Positions 23,944 through 30,750 of a DNA stretch of 31,167 bases are shown in pieces (the stretch's first letter is position 1; each line of letters starts with the position of its first letter). The notes under the pieces are model-generated. The model worked only from the letters and a program-made list of their open reading frames with translations, searched no databases and had not been told where the DNA came from. The position numbers and the translations under genes were made by a program. The DNA comes from Methanosphaera sp. SHI613 (GTDB lineage: Archaea; Methanobacteriota; Methanobacteria; Methanobacteriales; Methanobacteriaceae), in contig MVJJ01000097.1 of the NCBI GenBank assembly GCA_003266145.1, positions 1 through 31,167 of the forward strand, given 5' to 3'.

Positions 23944-24705
23944 TTGTGTAATATTAAATTCAAAACGTTGGAAAATCCAAGTTCTAAGGATAGTTACAAA
24001 CTGATAACCGAAGGATTAGACAAGAAATCAATGATTATCTTACTTGCTAAATGCCATGTTGAATATAATGGACGTGCTAGAAGTAAACTTGATGTTGGAG
24101 ATAGATTGATTGTAGTAAAAAAAGATGGAACATTTATAATTCATCAAGAATTAAATTTAGATCCAGTTAACTGGCAGGCTGCAGGCTGTAAAAACAAGGT
24201 CAAATTAAAAGACGATACTGTTATATTAACTAGTAAAAAAACAAAACCTGATGAAGAGATAATAGTTTACATAGATGAAACATATAGCGTTACTTATTAC
24301 AACTGTGTAGATACCAAGAACTTGGAAATCAGAGGATATGAAAAACATATGGTTGATTTAGCATGGGAAAAGCCGGAATTAATAGAAAAAGGTTTCAGAC
24401 CGACAAGACGGGAATATCAGACTGAAAATGGATTTATTGATTTGATGGGTAAAGACAGCGAAGGTCATCTGGTCATACTGGAATTTAAAAGTAGAAAAGC
24501 AGGAACCAATGCTGTAAAACAACTGAAAGGATATGTCGATTGTTTTTTAGACAACAAGGATTTTGTAAGGGCTGCTATTGTAGCACCGGATATAACTGAT
24601 AATGCTCGTGAAGAGTTGGAAAAATTAGAAATGGAATTTATTGAAATGAATCCGCCATTAGACTTATTGAAACAAAAAGCTTCTACTTTAGATTCATTCT
24701 TTTAA
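23944..24705 (+). CDS. nucS: Endonuclease NucS (EndoMS)
   Basis: This archaeal nuclease cuts mismatched or branched DNA and works with the sliding clamp PCNA. The protein has about 250 residues. The C-terminal nuclease domain has D166, E180 and K182 (GFIDLMGKD, then VILEFKSRK), a PD-(D/E)xK site with the same spacing as characterised NucS (Asp, +14 Glu, +16 Lys). The protein ends in TLDSFF, a good PCNA-interacting motif. The start is odd. The given TTG lies one base after a strong AGGAGG (23937-23942), which is too close. An in-frame ATT at 23953 is 10 bases away and would give a start of xKFKTLENP, which resembles my recollection of NucS N-termini. No ATG or GTG is suitable. The gene converges on the TIR-like gene with a 4-base gap. 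Confidence 0.92.
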   Translation: MCNIKFKTLENPSSKDSYKLITEGLDKKSMIILLAKCHVEYNGRARSKLDVGDRLIVVKKDGTFIIHQELNLDPVNWQAAGCKNKVKLKDDTVILTSKKTKPDEEIIVYIDETYSVTYYNCVDTKNLEIRGYEKHMVDLAWEKPELIEKGFRPTRREYQTENGFIDLMGKDSEGHLVILEFKSRKAGTNAVKQLKGYVDCFLDNKDFVRAAIVAPDITDNAREELEKLEMEFIEMNPPLDLLKQKASTLDSFF

Positions 24706-24709
24706 ATGG

Positions 24710-25120
24710 TTACATTAAAAATTCATAATCCTCTCCATTTATTCCTATCAATATCGCGTCAACGATACATGCAGTATTCCATCCAACTACTTTTGTTGCC
24801 ACATCCTGTAATTCAAGGGGTATTTCCTCTGCACCATATGGCCTGATTATAATAATGGCTTTATCGAATGTTTGTGCATAATTTATATGTTCCTGTATAA
24901 TTTCTTTGTTTGATTCCCATAAACCTGAAAGCACAATCAATGCATCACTATCGGCTATTGCATTTGCGAAGTTATCACTGGTATCCGTCACATCTTCCCA
25001 TTTGAATGCTTCCGTTGCGGTAGATAACCTTTCCATGAATGTATTATAATCTTGACTATCTATAGGATATGTGATAAATAAGTTCCATGTTTTATTTTCT
25101 TCGGGAAATAAATCCAACAT
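24710..25120 (-). CDS. TIR-like domain protein (MTH538/ThsB_TIR family)
   Basis: This 136-residue, single-domain protein has a flavodoxin/TIR-like fold pattern. It starts with a strand LFITYP in the position of the TIR signature (F-I-S-Y). It continues with SDALIVLSGLWESNKEIIQEHINYAQ, then KAIIIIRPYGAEEIPLELQ and KVVGWNTACIVDAI. The ending (VGWN-x3-IV-x-AI) and the RPYG segment match my recollection of MTH538-type and Thoeris ThsB TIR-like proteins. E77 (QEHIN) lies where those proteins have their conserved Glu. Whether it degrades or converts NAD+ cannot be told. AGGTGAT immediately upstream overlaps the stop of the ferredoxin gene, 8 bases away, so they are co-translated. No ThsA-like effector is nearby. 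Assignment is by eye. Confidence 0.68.
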   Translation of the reverse strand: MLDLFPEENKTWNLFITYPIDSQDYNTFMERLSTATEAFKWEDVTDTSDNFANAIADSDALIVLSGLWESNKEIIQEHINYAQTFDKAIIIIRPYGAEEIPLELQDVATKVVGWNTACIVDAILIGINGEDYEFLM

Positions 25121-25128
25121 AATATCAC

Positions 25129-25386
25129 CTAAATTAATGAACGTCTTTCTATTTTCACTTCTTCTGTTGTATCATCATCATATATTGTAAAACAATCGTT
25201 TGGACATATGCTTGCTGGAGTTTCTATTTCATATAGAGTCTTAACCATTCCTTCAACGGTGTCATCACCTATGAATGCACCCTCCATAGCTATGAGATTG
25301 TTTTCATCAAGATATAACAGTTGACTTGTTTTAGTGCATGCTCCACATCCTTTACAATTTGCTCTGTCAATTTCAACTTCATACAT
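25129..25386 (-). CDS. Single-cluster ferredoxin
   Basis: This 85-residue acidic protein has one iron-sulfur cluster site: C11, C14 and C17 (NCKGCGACTKTSQL) plus C61 in ASICPNDCF. This is the C-x2-C-x2-C...C-P arrangement of monocluster [4Fe-4S] (or [3Fe-4S]) ferredoxins. C65 is an additional cysteine that could form a disulfide or be free. The acidic charge is typical of small electron carriers. The ATG at 25386 has AAGGATGAT just upstream. It is the first gene of a two-gene operon with the TIR-like protein and is divergent from the Nit2-like gene; only 78 bases lie between the two starts. Confidence 0.88.
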   Translation of the reverse strand: MYEVEIDRANCKGCGACTKTSQLLYLDENNLIAMEGAFIGDDTVEGMVKTLYEIETPASICPNDCFTIYDDDTTEEVKIERRSLI

Positions 25387-25464
25387 ATTATCATCCTTAC
25401 TATAATATAGTTATATTTTCAAGTATAAATAAATAATTATATGATAATAATATGAGTGATGACT

Positions 25465-26295
25465 ATGAAAAACATTAAGATTGCCAGTTGCCAGATGGAC
25501 GTCGTGGATGATAAAACAAGAAACATAACCCATGCCATAGAGTTGATTAGGGAGGCATCGGCAAATAATGCAGATTTAATTACATTACCAGAGATGTTTA
25601 ACACGCCATATGCCAACAATAAATTCGTTGAAAATGCAGAAAGTGAAGATGAAAGTCCAACGTTGAATGCAATGTGTGAAGTTGCCACCGCTGAAAATAT
25701 CTACCTGCAATGTGGTTCCATGGCCGAACGTGAAGAGGATGATATATACAATACGGCATATCTAATCAGTCCTGATGGAGAGATAATAGCCAAACATCGA
25801 AAGATGCATTTATTTGACATTAACTGCAATACAATGAAGTTTACCGAATCGGATACGTTAACTGCAGGTGATGAGATTACAACTGTGAAAACGCCCTTTG
25901 CTAGAATATCCATTGCAATATGTTATGATGTTAGATTTAATCAGATGTGGACATTGATGAATGAAAACGATACGGATTTAGTGTTACTTCCAGGAGCATT
26001 TAATAAGACAACCGGTCCACTTCACTGGCAAACACTTTTAAGGGCACGTGCTATTGATAATCAGTTCTTTGTAGCTGCAACCAGCCCTAGCCAAGTGGAT
26101 AATCCTTTTTATGTTGCTTGGGGTCATTCCATGATTGTCGATCCATGGGGAAATATATTGTCTCAGGCAGATAAGAAAGAGGAAATTATTTATTCAAATT
26201 TAAATCCTGAATTGATTAACTCTGCAAGAGATCAGATTCCAATACAGGTAAATAAAAGAGATGACATCTACAAGACAGTGTATGTTAAAAAATAG
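25465..26295 (+). CDS. Carbon-nitrogen hydrolase, Nit2/omega-amidase type
   Basis: This 276-residue member of the nitrilase superfamily has the catalytic triad E43 (LPEMFNTPY), K113 (HRKMHLFDIN) and C153 (AICYDVRFNQ). The spacing and flanking residues match Nit1/Nit2-type amidases, especially the omega-amidases that hydrolyse alpha-ketoglutaramate or alpha-ketosuccinamate. Further matches are ARAIDNQFFVAATSPSQV and WGHSMIVDPWGNIL. The likely role is hydrolysis of a small amide, possibly a metabolite-repair step after glutamine transamination. The ATG at 25465 has GAGTGAT just upstream; in-frame GTG 25456 and ATG 25459 overlap that site. It faces away from the ferredoxin/TIR-like pair and converges with the HEAT-repeat gene. 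Confidence 0.88.
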   Translation: MKNIKIASCQMDVVDDKTRNITHAIELIREASANNADLITLPEMFNTPYANNKFVENAESEDESPTLNAMCEVATAENIYLQCGSMAEREEDDIYNTAYLISPDGEIIAKHRKMHLFDINCNTMKFTESDTLTAGDEITTVKTPFARISIAICYDVRFNQMWTLMNENDTDLVLLPGAFNKTTGPLHWQTLLRARAIDNQFFVAATSPSQVDNPFYVAWGHSMIVDPWGNILSQADKKEEIIYSNLNPELINSARDQIPIQVNKRDDIYKTVYVKK

Positions 26296-26384
26296 TTTAA
26301 TTCCAGAAATACTCGAATACCAGTTAATAATTAAAAAAAATAAAAAAGAGAGTGTTTAATAAGTTATATTAAAAGTTAATATTT

Positions 26385-26972
26385 TTATTTTTTAGCTTTT
26401 TTCTTTTTAGGTTTAGGGTCAATCTTTTTAAGTGCCTTATTTGCTACCTTTTTGAATTCTTTATCTCCGGTTGCTGCACGTCTAGCCTTTTTAATAGGAT
26501 CAATTGCTTTTTTATCTTTAATATCACCTAATGCTTTTGTAGCGGATGTTCTTACACCCCAATCATCATCTGTTAATAATTCTATAAGAGGGTCAACTGC
26601 ACTGGCAACCTCCATTTCACCTAAAGCTTTAGCTGCAAATTTTCTTATTGCAAAATCATCGGAATTTAATGCATCTATTAATTCTTTTGCAACTGTGTCA
26701 TCACCAATATCCTTCAATGATAGAATTACATATTTTTGTACTTGAGGATTATCTGTTTTTAAAGTAGCTATCAATGGTTTGATAGAATCAGCACCTATAT
26801 TTGCTAAGGATTTAGCTGCTTGAAACCTGACATGAGGATTTTCATCAGAAAATGTTTCTATTAATAAATCTATTGCTTCATCAGGGTATTGTTCTAATTC
26901 AATACATGTTTGTTTTCTAATTTCATAATCGTCATTATTCATATTTTCTTTTAATGTATCAAAATCACTCAT
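26385..26972 (-). CDS. HEAT-repeat (PBS-lyase-type) protein
   Basis: This 195-residue all-helical repeat protein contains about five HEAT-like repeats of roughly 31 residues, with the recurring pattern D-x-x-x-x-VR-x-x-A-x-x-ALG-x-I/M. Examples are ENPHVRFQAAKSLANIG, DDFAIRKFAAKALGEME and DDWGVRTSATKALGDIK. The C-terminus is strongly basic (KKIDPKPKKKKAKK). Such proteins are scaffolds; the bacterial and cyanobacterial relatives include phycobilin-lyase-type repeats, but no lyase role is expected here. The basic tail could bind nucleic acid or an acidic partner. GGAG lies 9 bases upstream of the ATG. It is the last gene before a gene-free stretch of about 640 bases. The partner is unknown. Confidence 0.87.
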   Translation of the reverse strand: MSDFDTLKENMNNDDYEIRKQTCIELEQYPDEAIDLLIETFSDENPHVRFQAAKSLANIGADSIKPLIATLKTDNPQVQKYVILSLKDIGDDTVAKELIDALNSDDFAIRKFAAKALGEMEVASAVDPLIELLTDDDWGVRTSATKALGDIKDKKAIDPIKKARRAATGDKEFKKVANKALKKIDPKPKKKKAKK

Positions 26973-27613
26973 ATAATAAACTCCACATAAGTTTCTTAGT
27001 ATGTATTAATTATATATTTTGAAAAAATACTATTTAATTGTTTTTTTAATTATTTTATAAAAAAGTTTTTAGAAGGTGAAATGTAAACAATAATCATTTC
27101 TCCTCTTATTTATTATTTTCAAATAATATGCATTGTTGTACTTGAGAATAATCGGCACATGTCATTTTTTTGGCATTTAATTTTTAGATGAAGGATAGGT
27201 TAATATTTAGTCATGAACGCCCCATAGTTTTCCACACATGCAATAACTTAGTTAGATATGAAAGTATGATTTTTAAAGTATTATTTTAAGAAAATCGGTA
27301 TATTTAATAGAATAAAATATGACAAATTATGATAAAATATATATCAATCAAACACCATACTTAATAATAACAAAAAATAATTTTTTGTTTATATGAATAA
27401 AAAAGATAATGTAATATATTTAACATTGTTAGATATATCACAGAAATGAATTTTTAAATCAACTAATAAATATTTGGAAAGGATATCATTATGCGACAAA
27501 TATCCTTTTTCAATACCCTATTTTTAATAAATATAACAACTTTTATTATTGCTTAATACATAATTAGTAATATCATTATTTACTATGCAACAACAAATTA
27601 AGGAGAGTATTTT
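26973..27613. other. Gene-free stretch upstream of the AraC-type gene
   Basis: These 641 bases hold no gene that I can support. The first part is the promoter region of the HEAT gene. A 33-codon frame (27188-27289) stands out because its middle, around 27211-27240, is less AT-rich than its surroundings, but it has no ribosome-binding site and no recognised similarity. A perfect 9-bp hairpin with a T run lies at 27478-27510, like a terminator with no gene in front of it. The last 100 bases should hold the AraC-type gene's promoter. Confidence 0.5.
27478..27510 (+). terminator. Orphan hairpin with T run
   Basis: AAAGGATAT (27478-27486) and ATATCCTTT (27500-27508) form a perfect 9-bp stem with a 13-base loop followed by further T residues. 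No coding gene precedes it on the plus strand for 500 bases. It could end a small RNA, be an attenuator, or be a relic. Confidence 0.5.
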
Positions 27614-28612
27614 ATGAAAGAAAATGAAAACAAACGTTCCACAAAGATTCAAGATAAATATTCCTCCTATAAAGAAAGTTTTTATGATGAAAGAGGTTAC
27701 AGACATATCTTTGTTAATATTCCGGCCAAATTAAAAGCCCATTTTATAGAATATGATTTACTACCTGGAATAACATTATATTTCAACAAATGTGATTTGA
27801 TTCAAAGATATACCAACAACGATCCAATTATTCAATATACCAATCCCAAAAACATGACCGTGTTTAATTATCTAATTAAAGGACAAGCACAAATAGGCGT
27901 AGATGACAATAAATATATCCCCATAAAAGAAGATGACATATACATACACGCAATACCGACTTATGAAACCACATTTAGTTTTTATGGAGAAACAATGTTA
28001 TTGCATATAGTCTTAGACAAGAGCGAAATAGAAAAACGCAAGGATACATACTCAATCGAATACTACAAATTATTAAATAAACTCTTTTCAATAACTGAAA
28101 ATGAAAAAAACATCATATTTAAATCAGAACACAAGATTAAAGATATTCTGATGGATATGAGAGTATATGACGCAAAAGATGATATATCACAGAGAGTATA
28201 TTACCAGATAAAAATTATCGAGATAATAACATATTTATATGAATTGAACATTAGCGCTATGGACAACAATTATAAGACATATACCGATGCACAGATACGT
28301 GTTGTCAGAAAGATTAAAAACCATCTGTCAAGAGACATAGCAAGTTATATCTCATTGGAGGTATTGGCAAACAGTTATGGTATAAACTTAACTACTTTAA
28401 AAAATTGTTTTAGGGATATGTACGGCAAACCGTTATACACATGGTACAGAGAATACAAATTTTTAAGAGCAAAGGAGTTAATTAAAAACACGGATTATCC
28501 TATATCCAAAATTGCAAACATGATTGGTTATAAAAGTAGCAGTAAATTTACAAAAGCGTTTAAAAAAGAAATGGGCGTTTTACCATCAAGTTATCGTAAA
28601 AATAAGAAATAA
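27614..28612 (+). CDS. AraC/XylS-family transcriptional regulator
   Basis: This 332-residue protein has an AraC-type DNA-binding domain at its C-terminus (about residues 228-330). The first helix-turn-helix is near 246-268 (SLEVLANSYGINLTTLKNCF). The second is near 296-318 and the domain ends with KSSSKFTKAFKKEMGVLPSSYRK, the family signature. The N-terminal 200 residues look like a beta-rich ligand-sensing domain followed by helices, as in PchR-like regulators of Firmicutes. AraC-family proteins are common in bacteria and rare in archaea, so transfer from a gut bacterium is likely. AAGGAGAG precedes the ATG. The next gene on the same strand is a symporter, whose upstream region carries a direct repeat. 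The effector molecule is unknown. Confidence 0.92.
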   Translation: MKENENKRSTKIQDKYSSYKESFYDERGYRHIFVNIPAKLKAHFIEYDLLPGITLYFNKCDLIQRYTNNDPIIQYTNPKNMTVFNYLIKGQAQIGVDDNKYIPIKEDDIYIHAIPTYETTFSFYGETMLLHIVLDKSEIEKRKDTYSIEYYKLLNKLFSITENEKNIIFKSEHKIKDILMDMRVYDAKDDISQRVYYQIKIIEIITYLYELNISAMDNNYKTYTDAQIRVVRKIKNHLSRDIASYISLEVLANSYGINLTTLKNCFRDMYGKPLYTWYREYKFLRAKELIKNTDYPISKIANMIGYKSSSKFTKAFKKEMGVLPSSYRKNKK

Positions 28613-28757
28613 CCACCTTTTTATTTTTTTTAAAATAATTGACGATATTCTATTAATAATTATCTCTTTTTTAATTATGTTTAGATTATATCCAACAATA
28701 TCTGATTAAAATATGATATTGTTTAATAAAAACCATTTTTTTTATAATTAATACAGC

Positions 28758-28821
28758 AAGCTTAAAGTAAAGTTTAAATAGTTAATGAAATATTTACAAT
28801 AAGCTAATAAAGTAGTTTAAA
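28758..28821 (+). repeat. Imperfect 21-bp direct repeat upstream of symporter (candidate operator)
   Basis: Two copies of AAGCT-N8-AGTTTAAA start at 28758 and 28801. They match at 13 of 13 outer positions and 2 of 8 inner ones, and they are exactly 43 bp apart, about four helical turns. The second copy ends 3 bases before the symporter's TATA-like element. AraC-family proteins usually bind direct repeats just upstream of promoters, and such a gene lies immediately before this region. Confidence 0.5.
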
Positions 28822-28823
28822 CA

Positions 28824-28835
28824 AAATAAATATTA
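28824..28835 (+). promoter_or_regulatory. TATA-like box of the symporter gene
   Basis: AAATAAATATTA lies about 50 bases upstream of the symporter ATG, suggesting a transcription start near 28857 and a leader of about 25 bases. It sits directly after the second copy of the direct repeat. Assigned by position and composition. Confidence 0.4.
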
Positions 28836-28882
28836 TAGAAAAAAATACTTTTCAAAACAAAAAAAAAGTAAAAGGAGATATC

Positions 28883-30481
28883 ATGAATTATTTATTAGCA
28901 ATAATAATATTGGTTTACATTGCAATGATGGTTCTGGTAGGATATATCGCCTGGAAACGTACAACAAGTAATGAAGATTACTTAATTGCCGGACGTGAAA
29001 CAAATCCATACATTATGGCATTAAGTTACGGTGCAACATTCATAAGTACCGCGGCAATAGTAGGTTTTGGTGGACTGGCCGGTACAAATGGTATGGGTAT
29101 CCTATGGTTAGTATTCTTAAATATTGCCGTTGGGATATTTTTAGCATTTATCTTCTTTGGAAAACCGACAAGAGCCATGGGTAAATATTTAAATGCCATG
29201 ACCTTCCCAGAATTCCTATCAAAAAGATTTAACAGTAAATTCATACAATACTTCAGTGGATTGTTAGTCTTTGGTGCAATGCCTGTATATGCAGCAAGCG
29301 TATTAATCGGAGCTGCAAGATTTTTAGAAACAACATTAAGTGTAGAATTCCAACTCGCAATTATAATACTGGCAGTAATCATTGGATTCTATGTAATATT
29401 CGGTGGAATAAAAGGAGTAATGTATACAGATGCATTACAGGGAGTAATCATGTTCTTCGGAATGCTCGTATTACTCATCAGCATATATTGGATGTTAGGT
29501 GGAGTAACAAATGCACATACTGCATTAAGCAATATGGCACCACTATTTCCGGCAAGTGCAAAGGCCACCGGGGCAACAGGATGGACAACATTCCCCAAGA
29601 CCGGTAGTGTGTTCTGGTGGAACTTGGTAACGTCAATTATACTTGGTGTAGGAGTAGGAGCAATAGCTCAGCCTCAACTGGCTGTTAGATTCATGACCGT
29701 AAGCAGCAATAAGGAACTAAACAGGGCAGTACTTGTTGGTGGAATATTCATATTTGTCGCCACATTCTCAGCTTATGTAGTAGGATCACTTTCAAACGTG
29801 TACTTCTATCAGACAACAGGTCAAATAGCCATTCAGGCAGCCGGTGGAAATGTGGATAAAATCATCCCTACATTCATCTCATCATCCATGCCACAGTGGT
29901 TTACATACATATTTACACTGACATTATTATGTGCGGCAATGAGTACCTTAAGTACACAATTCCATGCACAGGGATCTGCCATGGGTCATGACGTATTCTC
30001 GGCAACAAGAAAGGATGAAAGGGGAAGCCTACGTTTAAATCGTATAGGTATCCTTGTCGGAATAATAATCGCTGTAATATTGGCATTTATCTTACCGGCT
30101 GGTGTAGTAGCACAGGGTACTACAATCTTCTTCGGAATATGTGCAGCCGCATTCATGCCAGTATATATCTGTGCATTGTTCTGGAAGCGTACAACAAAAC
30201 AGGGAGCTATAGCAGGTATTGTTGGCGGAACAATAATCAGTTTATTCTGTTTGTTATTTACCCATCAAAAGGAAGCAGCGGGAATAGGCTTATGTAAGAT
30301 GTTGACAGGACAGGCTGTTTTATTCACATCAATGCCATGGCCATACGTTGATCCGATGGTAATAGCTCTACCGTTATCCTTTATCATAACAATAGTGGTA
30401 ACACTTCTTACGCACAACACAAAAGAGGAAGAAAAAGAGATTGATGCTATGTTTAGAGCTAAGGATGGTGAAAAAGCATGA
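28883..30481 (+). CDS. Sodium:solute symporter (SSS family)
   Basis: This 532-residue membrane transporter has about 13 predicted helices and belongs to the sodium:solute symporter family, which includes the pantothenate, proline and sugar carriers. Diagnostic segments are RTTSNEDYLIAGRETNPY after the first helix, LSYGATFISTAAIVGFGG, YVIFGGIKGVMYTDALQG, and IAQPQLAVRFMTV. CAAMSTLSTQFHAQGSAMGHDV matches the conserved region that contributes to the sodium site (the Ser/Thr-rich AAAMSSxSS-like motif). It ends in an acidic cytoplasmic tail. The substrate cannot be inferred. AGGAGAT lies upstream of the ATG. A 38-codon gene overlaps its stop codon by ATGA, so translation is coupled. It is probably controlled by the adjacent AraC-type protein. 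Confidence 0.93.
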   Translation: MNYLLAIIILVYIAMMVLVGYIAWKRTTSNEDYLIAGRETNPYIMALSYGATFISTAAIVGFGGLAGTNGMGILWLVFLNIAVGIFLAFIFFGKPTRAMGKYLNAMTFPEFLSKRFNSKFIQYFSGLLVFGAMPVYAASVLIGAARFLETTLSVEFQLAIIILAVIIGFYVIFGGIKGVMYTDALQGVIMFFGMLVLLISIYWMLGGVTNAHTALSNMAPLFPASAKATGATGWTTFPKTGSVFWWNLVTSIILGVGVGAIAQPQLAVRFMTVSSNKELNRAVLVGGIFIFVATFSAYVVGSLSNVYFYQTTGQIAIQAAGGNVDKIIPTFISSSMPQWFTYIFTLTLLCAAMSTLSTQFHAQGSAMGHDVFSATRKDERGSLRLNRIGILVGIIIAVILAFILPAGVVAQGTTIFFGICAAAFMPVYICALFWKRTTKQGAIAGIVGGTIISLFCLLFTHQKEAAGIGLCKMLTGQAVLFTSMPWPYVDPMVIALPLSFIITIVVTLLTHNTKEEEKEIDAMFRAKDGEKA

Positions 30482-30594
30482 TTGAAATATTAGGTTTATC
30501 AGATCCTTGGATTCTTGGAGGATACCTTGGCTGTGTTCTTATCACGTTAATATGTATAGCATATGGTGCTATTAACTGGAATAGTGATAAATAA
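30478..30594 (+). CDS. 38-residue membrane peptide, symporter small accessory protein
   Basis: This tiny gene starts in an ATGA overlap with the symporter stop (ATG 30478-30480, TGA 30479-30481) and has GGTGA about 7 bases before its ATG. The product MIEILGLSDPWILGGYLGCV continues with a hydrophobic helix (about residues 11-32) and ends NWNSDK. Short peptides of this type, with a DPW motif, one helix and a C-terminal NW, are known next to SSS transporters in archaea and bacteria and are annotated as small accessory proteins. It is probably a subunit or stabiliser of the symporter. It is easily missed because of its size. A T7 run (about 30612-30620) follows its stop. Confidence 0.8.
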   Translation: MIEILGLSDPWILGGYLGCVLITLICIAYGAINWNSDK

Positions 30595-30610
30595 TCACTA
30601 ATTCCCAACT

Positions 30611-30621
30611 ATTTTTTTATT
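30611..30621 (+). terminator. T-run terminator after the symporter operon
   Basis: An uninterrupted T run follows the small peptide gene by about 18 bases without a strong hairpin. Archaeal RNA polymerase often terminates at such T tracts alone. Confidence 0.4.
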
Positions 30622-30694
30622 ATTATTCATCGATTATATCTTTCTTATTAAAAATCCTACTTTTTATAGACATTACTATCCTTTTTATATTTAA

Positions 30695-30702
30695 TTTATA
30701 TA
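30695..30702 (+). promoter_or_regulatory. Consensus TATA box of the Ppx/GppA-like gene
   Basis: TTTATATA matches the methanogen box A consensus. It lies about 49 bases before the ATG at 30751, giving an expected leader of roughly 25 bases. Confidence 0.55.
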
Positions 30703-30750
30703 TTAAAAGAGATAAATATAAAGAATATAAACTTTAAATGTGGATAAAGA

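Noticed and set aside
24710..25120. A complete Thoeris-type defence system
   Set aside because: Only a TIR-like protein is present. No ThsA-like effector, nuclease or other defence gene lies next to it, and NucS is a general repair nuclease.
25465..26295. Nit2-like protein as a separate glutaminase subunit for NadE
   Set aside because: The catalytic triad context matches Nit2/omega-amidase rather than the NadE glutaminase domain, and the gene lies 15 kb from nadE.
27188..27289. A 33-codon open frame in the gene-free region
   Set aside because: It has no ribosome-binding site, no recognised similarity and an ordinary length for chance frames. It is mentioned only as part of the gap description.
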